Shown here piece after piece: positions 7,459-13,016 of a stretch of DNA of 13,016 bases (its first letter is position 1; every line of letters begins with the position of its first letter). This DNA is from HGM04593 sp045592125 (GTDB taxonomy: Bacteria; Bacteroidota; Bacteroidia; Bacteroidales; Bacteroidaceae), in assembly GCA_045592125.1 (NCBI GenBank), contig JAZNUE010000056.1, positions 1 through 13,016 on the forward strand, written 5' to 3'. The position numbers and the translations under genes were made by a program. Below the pieces are notes generated by a model, which ran no database searches, was not told where the DNA came from, and was given only the letters and a program-made list of their open reading frames with translations.

Positions 7459-8322
7459 TCACGAATTCACCTCGGCAAAGATTCTTAGCCCGTCCATAGT
7501 ACTGCCAAAGCAGATTCTGCCGCCTGAGGCACGGAAAATCTTGTCAGTGGACATCGAGAGATTGCGCTCATGATTGGGATAGCGCTCATAGTCGGGCTGC
7601 AAAAGAGGCCCTGCCTGCAGGCCCACCAGCATTTCGCAATAGCAGCATGCTGTCTCATAAGTATCCATTGAGCACTCCGCTCCATAATTGTAGACACCGC
7701 CTGGCAGGGCAAACGTTGCTGGCAGGTACTCGGCCACATCGCGCACCCAGGTTATTCCGCGGTACTCCCTGACAGGAAGCACAAGAGGCGTGCGTTCCTT
7801 GATTGCGCGTTCAATGTTAAGCACAAAATTGGCATGCACAGGCATGCCTGCGCGCTCAATGTCATACATCCAGGTTGCACGCAACGCCACAGCCGTGGGA
7901 CACAGTTCAAGAGCACGCTGCTCCGCCTCAAGCTTATGCCTGCCGTATACATTCTCGGGCGCAACTGCCACATCCTCGCTTAGCGGCCCGCTCTCACAGT
8001 TGCCGTTATAAACCTGGTCACTTGAGAAAAAGACGAACTTAACGCCATTGCGTGCCGCCACTGCCGCGAGGTTGCACACACCCTCCACGTTCACACGATA
8101 GCTCTCATCGGGGTGCTGCTCGCAATACCATGTATTGGACAATGCCGCCATATGAACAATCACTTGCGGCGCATGCAGGGCAATATACTGCTCCACCGCC
8201 AGTGTGTCGGCTATATCAAATTCAGCATGCGACGGAGCAAGAATCTCAAACTCATTCCTCCAACGCTCCACAAAACGGCTGCCTACAAACCCGCTGGCAC
8301 CGGTAACTAGTATTTTTTGCAT
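7459..8322 (-). CDS. RmlD-like NAD(P)-dependent sugar reductase/epimerase
   Basis: This extended short-chain dehydrogenase has 287 residues. The N-terminal nucleotide-binding loop GASGFVG is at 8-14. FFSSDQVY holds Ser100/Ser101, and the catalytic YxxxK is Tyr126-Lys130 (VYGRHK). VHMAALSNT and YRVNVEGVCNLA are typical of the RmlD/dTDP-4-dehydrorhamnose reductase branch, which acts on nucleotide sugars. The C-terminal substrate half is present. No other rhamnose or polysaccharide genes are nearby, so the substrate is open. The frame extends upstream to 8418, but those 32 residues are non-homologous sequence crossing a terminator hairpin; the Rossmann strand MQKILVTGASG sets the start at 8322. 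A candidate promoter lies just upstream. Confidence 0.85.
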   Translation of the reverse strand: MQKILVTGASGFVGSRFVERWRNEFEILAPSHAEFDIADTLAVEQYIALHAPQVIVHMAALSNTWYCEQHPDESYRVNVEGVCNLAAVAARNGVKFVFFSSDQVYNGNCESGPLSEDVAVAPENVYGRHKLEAEQRALELCPTAVALRATWMYDIERAGMPVHANFVLNIERAIKERTPLVLPVREYRGITWVRDVAEYLPATFALPGGVYNYGAECSMDTYETACCYCEMLVGLQAGPLLQPDYERYPNHERNLSMSTDKIFRASGGRICFGSTMDGLRIFAEVNS

Positions 8323-8344
8323 GGTGTTATTGAGTATCATTCTG

Positions 8345-8375
8345 CTAAAGTAATAAAAATAAGACAAGTACAAAA
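8345..8375 (-). promoter_or_regulatory. Candidate promoter of the RmlD-like gene
   Basis: On the minus strand TACTTTAG (8352-8345) matches TAnnTTTG in 7 of 8 positions, with TTTTG (8375-8371) 18 nt upstream. Transcription would start near 8338, about 16 nt before the ATG. Spacing is slightly short. Confidence 0.4.
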
Positions 8376-8386
8376 TACTACAAATA

Positions 8387-8426
8387 AAAAATTCGTGCAG
8401 CGTACTGACTTGCTGCACGAATTTTT
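8387..8426 (-). terminator. Strong bidirectional hairpin terminator
   Basis: A perfect 15-bp stem (8387-8401 with 8412-8426; core TTCGTGCAGC/GCTGCACGAA) has a 10-nt loop and A5/T5 flanks. It lies upstream of both neighbouring genes, so it ends neither of them. It fits as the terminator of the lost minus-strand gene whose 3' end appears at 8486-8578. Confidence 0.8.
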
Positions 8427-8446
8427 ATAAGTTACCTTTATATGGA

Positions 8447-8475
8447 AGAGATGCTTCGCGTTGCTCAGCATGACA
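8447..8475 (-). repeat. Dispersed GAGCG/AGCGAA/ATCTC element, copy 3 (opposite strand)
   Basis: Read on the minus strand it is TGTCATGCTGAGC-AACGCGAAGC-ATCTCT, a relative of the copies at 268-294 and 7361-7390. It lies between the receptor remnant's stop codon and the hairpin terminator. Confidence 0.6.
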
Positions 8476-8485
8476 GACAAGACCA

Positions 8486-8578
8486 TTACAGCGCATAAGT
8501 CACACTCACTGTCATATTCCTGCCGGGGGCGCTTATGCCGCAGCTGTATGGGGCCAAAGCGGTTTTTCGACCGAAGCA
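8486..8578 (-). pseudogene. Probable 3' remnant of a TonB-dependent receptor gene
   Basis: One minus-strand frame, bounded by a stop codon upstream, reads 30 codons ending APGRNMTVSVTYAL-stop. A final 'PGRN-x-x-x-S-V-T-Y-x-hydrophobic' beta-strand at the very C-terminus is the usual end of Bacteroidetes TonB-dependent outer-membrane receptors. No start and no upstream receptor sequence remain: the next gene, sdaA, begins 157 nt away on the other strand. The strong terminator at 8387-8426 lies where such a gene's terminator should be. The motif is short, so this is a tentative call. Confidence 0.4.
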
Positions 8579-8734
8579 TTATGTTCTGATATATATAATT
8601 TATGTTAATGGAAACATTTTTTCACATTTGTCTTTTTAGAATTATTTGCACAATCATAGAGCAAAAAAAATAGTTTATATCAAATGAAAATGCTATTTTC
8701 GCACAATAACAGACAAGAAAACAACATCTATAAT

Positions 8735-9988
8735 ATGAAATCACTACGTTCGCTATTCAGAATCGGCCTTGGCCCGTCGAGCAGCCACACAATGGGTCCC
8801 AACCGCGCAGCGAAGATATTCGCCGAGCGTTGCCCAAACGTTGACACATACAGAGTAACACTTTACGGCAGCCTTGCTGCAACCGGCGAAGGGCACATGA
8901 CCGACAAGGCCATCATATCGGTACTCGAGCCGCTGGCCAAGGTGGAACTGATATGGAAACCCGAGACATTCCTTCCCTTTCACCCCAACGGCATGCTGTT
9001 CGAAGGCATTAAAGACGATAAGGTAATTGACAAATGGACAATATACAGCATTGGCGGCGGCGAGCTCGCCAATGAAGAGACCACCAAGAACGAGGAGGAC
9101 ATATACCCCCTTACAACCATACATGAGGTTATGGACTGGTGCGACGAGACAGGCTGCACCTTCTGGGAGTATGTGGAGAAGTGCGAAGGGCCCGAAATAT
9201 GGGATTATCTTTCCGAGGCATGGGAGACAATGAAGAGCACCATAAAGCGCGGCCTTGAGAACGAGGGCGTGCTGCCAGGCGGACTGGGGCTGCAGCGCAA
9301 GGCCAATGTCTACCTTAACAAGTCGCAGTCATACAATGCCGCGGTGAGCAGCAAGGCCAAGGTATATGCCTACGCGCTCGCCACCAGCGAGGAAAATGCC
9401 AGCGGAAGCACAATTGTAACAACACCTACCTGCGGTTCAAGCGGCGTGCTGCCAGCAGTGCTCTACCACCTTTACACTTCGCACGACTGTTCCGACAAGC
9501 GCATTCTTCGCGCTCTTGCAACAGCAGGCCTCTTTGGCAACGTGGCCAAGGAGCATGCCTCAATCTCGGGTGCCGACGTAGGCTGTCAGGGCGAGATTGG
9601 CGTTGCCTGCGCAATGGCTGCGGCTGCGGCATGCCAGCTGTTCGGCGGTACAATAAACCAGATTGAGTATGCTGCCGAGATGGGTCTTGAGCACCACCTT
9701 GGCCTCACCTGCGACCCGCTTTGCGGCCTTGTACAGGTACCGTGCATTGAGCGCAACGCCATTGCCGCGTCACGCGCACTAGATGCATGCACATATTCGG
9801 CACTCTCCGACGGCAAGCACAAGATAGACTATGACCGCATTGTCGAAGTCATGAAAGAGACAGGGCACGACCTGCCCAGCCTTTACAAGGAGACATCGAC
9901 AGGCGGAATTGCCAAGATTGACATCAGCAAGCGCCGCGGGTTCAGGAAGATTCTTGACACATTGCATATCACAAAGAAAGAAGAATAA
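8735..9988 (+). CDS. sdaA: L-serine ammonia-lyase (serine dehydratase), single-chain iron-sulfur type
   Basis: The enzyme converts L-serine to pyruvate and ammonia in the cytoplasm using an oxygen-sensitive [4Fe-4S] cluster. The 417 residues carry the N-terminal beta domain, with family signature GLGPSSSHTMGP at 11-22, and the C-terminal catalytic alpha domain (TTPTCGSSGVLPA from 229). Cluster ligands are predicted as Cys284 (GCQGEIG), Cys326 (LTCDPLCG) and Cys337 (VPCIERNA). Their spacing of 42 and 11 residues equals that of the known ligands in the Legionella enzyme. The frame opens at 8684, but the extra 17 residues are not family-like and MKSLRSLFRIG fits the usual start, so 8735 is chosen. 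I found no convincing promoter in the AT-rich upstream region. The S9 peptidase follows after 164 nt on the same strand; cotranscription is possible. Confidence 0.95.
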   Translation: MKSLRSLFRIGLGPSSSHTMGPNRAAKIFAERCPNVDTYRVTLYGSLAATGEGHMTDKAIISVLEPLAKVELIWKPETFLPFHPNGMLFEGIKDDKVIDKWTIYSIGGGELANEETTKNEEDIYPLTTIHEVMDWCDETGCTFWEYVEKCEGPEIWDYLSEAWETMKSTIKRGLENEGVLPGGLGLQRKANVYLNKSQSYNAAVSSKAKVYAYALATSEENASGSTIVTTPTCGSSGVLPAVLYHLYTSHDCSDKRILRALATAGLFGNVAKEHASISGADVGCQGEIGVACAMAAAAACQLFGGTINQIEYAAEMGLEHHLGLTCDPLCGLVQVPCIERNAIAASRALDACTYSALSDGKHKIDYDRIVEVMKETGHDLPSLYKETSTGGIAKIDISKRRGFRKILDTLHITKKEE

Positions 9989-9993
9989 GATAA

Positions 9994-10110
9994 ATGAATG
10001 AAAGGCAATCTGCTGCGTTATACGAAGCATGATAAATCCTCATTTACGCTCAGTAAACTCTGGTTTATTAGGCTTCGCAAGCCTTACATCTTATCCTTTT
10101 ATTCATTCAT
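9994..10110. repeat. Nested imperfect inverted repeat between sdaA and the S9 peptidase
   Basis: Paired arms are ATGAATGAAAGG (9994-10005) with the 16-nt arm at 10095-10110 (a 4-nt insertion), CGAAGC (10023-10028) with GCTTCG (10072-10077), ATAAATCC (10032-10039) with GGTTTAT (10062-10068), and TTTAC (10043-10047) with GTAAA (10053-10057) around a 5-nt loop, GCTCA. The structure fills most of the gap and has no T-tract, so it is not a standard terminator. It resembles palindromic dispersed repeats found between genes in this group. Confidence 0.65.
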
Positions 10111-10152
10111 CCTGCTACAAGGAAATAAAAATAAAAACCAACAATATACAAA

Positions 10153-12657
10153 ATGAAAAGACTACTTTTGCTTCTTGCCCTGCCGCTGTTGTTCGTGGCG
10201 GCAAAAACCAATGCACAAAATGACAATAAGGTAAAGCCCAACTACGGACTTGCCGAACGTTTCTCGCCAAGAAAGGTCGGCAGAATGGTAAAACAGACGA
10301 GAGTGCAGCCCGTGTGGTTCGAAGATGGCAAGCAGTTCATCTACTCATGGAGCGACACCAAAGAACGTAACTTCTACGTTGTAGACGCCGTAAAGGGTAC
10401 AAAGCGCCAATTATGGGACATGGATTGGCTGGCAAAGGAGGTAACCATGCGCACAGGTGACCCTTATGACGCACAGCACCTGCCCGTGAACATAAACAGG
10501 AGAATACGCGATGGCCGTTATGTGCGTTTCGACATTGCTTCAAAGAAGGAGGTCGACCGCGAACTCCCGCGCCATGAGCGCAACGACAGCGCAAAAATCA
10601 AGGAGAACAAGGGGAAGAAGATGAACAAGACCTTCTACTTCGAGTACGACATGAAGAGCGGCGAGCTCCTTGAGCGCACAAAGGACGAGATTGACGGCCT
10701 CTACCCCAACTACCCTGCTTGGGCGAGTGTTTCGCCCGACGGCAAATATGCCATATACGAGAAGAACTACAACCTGTGGTATATGTCAATGGAGGACCTT
10801 GAGAAACTGCGCATATGGGACAAGGACACCACTGTAGTGGAACACCAGATGACATTCAACGGACGCCCCAACTGGTGCTATGCACACCACTCGCTCGACG
10901 AGAAGCCCGACAGCACCAAACGCTACCGTGTGTACGCACTCTGGAGCCCCGACTCGCGCCATTTTGTGACAGGACACCGCGCCGACTCCATCCTGTCGAA
11001 GATGTGGGTCATAAACTCGCTGAGCAACCCACGCCCGAAACTTGAGTCATACTACTATCAGATGCCGGGCGAGCAGACTCCTGACATGTATATGGAACTG
11101 TTCGACTTTGAGAACAAGACAAGCAGGATGGTTGACGTATCGCAGTTCAAGCAGCAGCGATTCAGCATCTTCAGCAAGCACGGGACTCATGCAACACACT
11201 ACGAGAACCCACGTAAGAGTGTATGGCTGGGCGACGAGGATGGATTCTATTTCGAGCGCATAAGCCGCGATATGAAGAAAATCGAGGTGTGCCGTTACAC
11301 CATCAGCAACGATTCGGTACAGATGCTCGTACACGAGGAGATGAACACCAGCATCGAAAGCAAGCCAATACGCCTTGTAAACGGCGGCAAGCAGTTCATC
11401 CAATGGTCGGAGCGGACAGGCTGGGCAATGCTCTACCTCTACAATGCCGACGGTACACTAAAGAATGCAATAACAGAAGGCGCATACCATGTTGAAGATG
11501 TTGTTGCAGTAGACGAGAAGGCAAAAAGAATCTACTTCACTGCCTGCGGATACAACAAGGATGAAAACCCCTATTACATGCACCTGTTCAGCGTGAACTT
11601 CGACGGCAGCGGCCTGAAGCAGATTGACGACACCGATATGAACATAAGCAGCTACTCTGTAGCCGAGGACGGCCAGGCTTTTGTAGTTACCGCTTCGCGC
11701 GTGGACACTACACCAGTAAACTATGTATACAGCAAAAACGGCAAGAAGAATGTCGAGCTTGGAACCGCCGACCTCTCACAACTCTTTGCTGCGGGTTACA
11801 AATTCCCTGAGCGATTCACAGTGAAGGCCGCGGACGGAATTACCGACCTGCACGGAGTAATGTACAAACCATTTGACTTTGACTCCACAAAGTGCTACCC
11901 GCTCATAGAGTATGTGTACCCCGGCCCGCAGACCGAGGCTGTGAACGAAAGCTGGTCGAGCGGCATGAACCGCATAGACCGCCTTGCACAGATGGGATTC
12001 ATTGTTGTCACAGTGGGTAACCGCGGCGGACACCCCAACCGCTCGAAGTGGTACCATAACTTCGGTTACGGCAACCTGCGTGACTATGGCCTCGCCGACA
12101 AGAAAGTGGCAGCACAGCAGCTCATTGCGCGCCACAGTTTCATCGACGGCAACAATGTTGGTATCCACGGACACTCAGGCGGCGGTTTCATGTCTACTGC
12201 AGCCATACTCACCTACAATGACTTCTTCAAGGCTGCCGTTTCGTGCGCCGGCAACCATGACAACCGCATATATAACAACTGGTGGAGCGAGAAGCACCAC
12301 GGCATAAAGGAGAATATCAAGGAGAAGACAAACAAGGACGGCGTTATCGAGTGCGACACAACATTCTCATACAGCATAAGTACCAACCAGGAACTTGCAG
12401 GCCGCCTAAAGGGACATTTGCTGTTGGTGACGGGTGACATGGACAACAATGTTCACCCCGCAAACACCACGCGCGTTGTAGACGCCCTCATCCGCGCAAA
12501 CAAGCGCTTTGAAATGCTCATTCTCCCCGGTGACAGGCATGGTTTCGAGACCAAGGACGAGTACTTTTTCTGGAAGATGGCCGACTTCTTCAGCAAGCAC
12601 CTGCTGGGTGAGGCAAAAGAGAACGAGGTCGACATAAAGGAGATGAACAACGACTGA
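10153..12657 (+). CDS. Secreted S9 family peptidase, DPP-IV-like, atypical substrate loop
   Basis: This is an 834-residue serine peptidase of the prolyl oligopeptidase clan. Residues 1-21 are a signal peptide (MKRLLLLLALPLLFVAAKTNA), so it should work in the periplasm or at the cell surface. An N-terminal beta-propeller (about 30-550; for example VSPDGKYAIYEKNYNLWY at 193-210) is followed by an alpha/beta-hydrolase domain. The triad is Ser675 (GHSGGGF), Asp764 (GDMDNNVHP) and His796 (GDRHGF). Tyr589 (VYPGP) matches the DPP-IV oxyanion tyrosine. The propeller loop aligned to DPP-IV's Glu205-Glu206 (DWVYEEE) reads NWCYAHH (240-246), so the acidic pair that holds the substrate's free amino end is absent. 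Activity as a peptidase is likely; X-Pro dipeptidyl specificity is doubtful. Propeller length is also above that of human DPP-IV. Confidence 0.9.
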   Translation: MKRLLLLLALPLLFVAAKTNAQNDNKVKPNYGLAERFSPRKVGRMVKQTRVQPVWFEDGKQFIYSWSDTKERNFYVVDAVKGTKRQLWDMDWLAKEVTMRTGDPYDAQHLPVNINRRIRDGRYVRFDIASKKEVDRELPRHERNDSAKIKENKGKKMNKTFYFEYDMKSGELLERTKDEIDGLYPNYPAWASVSPDGKYAIYEKNYNLWYMSMEDLEKLRIWDKDTTVVEHQMTFNGRPNWCYAHHSLDEKPDSTKRYRVYALWSPDSRHFVTGHRADSILSKMWVINSLSNPRPKLESYYYQMPGEQTPDMYMELFDFENKTSRMVDVSQFKQQRFSIFSKHGTHATHYENPRKSVWLGDEDGFYFERISRDMKKIEVCRYTISNDSVQMLVHEEMNTSIESKPIRLVNGGKQFIQWSERTGWAMLYLYNADGTLKNAITEGAYHVEDVVAVDEKAKRIYFTACGYNKDENPYYMHLFSVNFDGSGLKQIDDTDMNISSYSVAEDGQAFVVTASRVDTTPVNYVYSKNGKKNVELGTADLSQLFAAGYKFPERFTVKAADGITDLHGVMYKPFDFDSTKCYPLIEYVYPGPQTEAVNESWSSGMNRIDRLAQMGFIVVTVGNRGGHPNRSKWYHNFGYGNLRDYGLADKKVAAQQLIARHSFIDGNNVGIHGHSGGGFMSTAAILTYNDFFKAAVSCAGNHDNRIYNNWWSEKHHGIKENIKEKTNKDGVIECDTTFSYSISTNQELAGRLKGHLLLVTGDMDNNVHPANTTRVVDALIRANKRFEMLILPGDRHGFETKDEYFFWKMADFFSKHLLGEAKENEVDIKEMNND

Positions 12658-12704
12658 AAATTATAGAAGAGGAGGACCTAAAAAGTCATTTACAAAGAAA
12701 GCAA

Positions 12705-12737
12705 GTGGGTGACCCAAAAATAAAATGGGTCACCCAC
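12705..12737 (+). terminator. Hairpin after the S9 peptidase, terminator-like
   Basis: A perfect 12-bp stem, GTGGGTGACCCA (12705-12716) with TGGGTCACCCAC (12726-12737), has a 9-nt A-rich loop and lies 47 nt past the stop codon. No T-run follows on the plus strand, so intrinsic termination is uncertain. It may instead protect the mRNA 3' end. Confidence 0.5.
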
Positions 12738-13016
12738 GTCTGTAGGGAGGTTGGATAAAAAGAGTATTGCTTTTTCAAATGTCTCTTCCAGAAAGGCAAG
12801 CAATACAACGGACGTTGCACCAATAATTCAGGCTCAGTAGAAATTTCGTGTGGACGAAATAACTCAACTAAATAAAACTGTTATTCCTTGGTTTGTTTTA
12901 CCCTTAATCTGTTGTCGTTTATTCTTCTTGTTGTCGTTCTATCACATACTTTTCATGACTGAAAAGTATGCAAAAGGTCCCGGCACACGGAAATTCCAGT
13001 CGACCTCTTTTTTGTT
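12738..13016. other. Non-coding tail of the window with several small hairpins
   Basis: No convincing gene is seen. Hairpins are GTATTGCTT/AAGCAATAC (12764-12772, 12798-12806), CAACG/CGTTG (12806-12817), ATTTCGT/ACGAAAT (12843-12849, 12854-12860) and an 11-bp perfect stem, CATACTTTTCA/TGAAAAGTATG (12945-12955, 12960-12970), with a TGAC loop. GTTGTCGTT occurs twice (12911-12919, 12930-12938). One frame is open from 12841 to the window end but follows a stop and lacks an early start codon. Confidence 0.5.

Noticed and set aside
8337..8579. 80-aa minus-strand frame upstream of the RmlD-like gene
   Set aside because: It runs through a dispersed repeat and a terminator hairpin, and its product is of random character. 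A different frame of the same DNA holds the receptor-like ending.
12841..13016. Open plus-strand frame of 58 codons running off the right edge
   Set aside because: It directly follows a stop codon, has no start codon until near the end, and crosses several hairpins.

Overview
The window looks like chromosomal DNA of a Bacteroidales bacterium (Bacteroidaceae/Prevotellaceae type). The reasons are the family content (single-chain iron-sulfur serine dehydratase, secreted papain-type and S9 peptidases, a carboxyspermidine-type dehydrogenase, a DUF4250 protein), start sites preceded by A-rich sequence instead of a well-placed Shine-Dalgarno, and promoter-like sequences matching the Bacteroidetes -7 element TAnnTTTG. 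It is mostly a core-genome region. No phage, IS element, CRISPR array, rRNA or tRNA was seen.

Left part, minus strand: a three-gene unit reads leftward, carboxyspermidine/saccharopine dehydrogenase-like gene (3982-2750), recA (2727-1690), secreted C1 cysteine peptidase (1653-460). Gaps are only 22 and 36 nt, with a good promoter at 4117-4087 and a 19-bp-stem terminator at 452-408. To its left, positions 1-246 hold two diverged copies of a 123-bp repeat whose central hairpin shows compensatory base changes.

Middle, plus strand: dnaK (4426-6342) is divergent from the recA unit. The 443-nt gap holds a compound simple-sequence repeat, several TGTCA/TGACA motifs and a consensus sigma-54 (-24/-12) promoter, an unusual way to drive dnaK. 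After the dnaK terminator comes a run of three very small genes: a 59-aa two-helix membrane protein, a 119-aa lipoprotein and a 58-aa DUF4250 protein.

Right part: an RmlD-like NAD(P)-dependent sugar reductase/epimerase (minus, 8322-7459) is divergent from a serine dehydratase (sdaA, 8735-9988), which is followed by a large secreted DPP-IV-like S9 peptidase (10153-12657). Between the divergent pair lies what looks like the last 30 codons of a lost TonB-dependent receptor gene, with a strong hairpin terminator after it. The peptidase keeps its Ser-Asp-His triad but has His-His where DPP-IV has its substrate-binding Glu-Glu.

The most unusual content is intergenic: three copies of a short GAGCG-AGCGAA-ATCTC-type element, a nested inverted repeat between sdaA and the S9 peptidase, the 123-bp hairpin repeats, and the sigma-54 promoter of dnaK. 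The genes share no single pathway. They cover DNA repair (recA), protein folding (dnaK), polyamine synthesis, serine catabolism and extracellular or periplasmic peptide breakdown.
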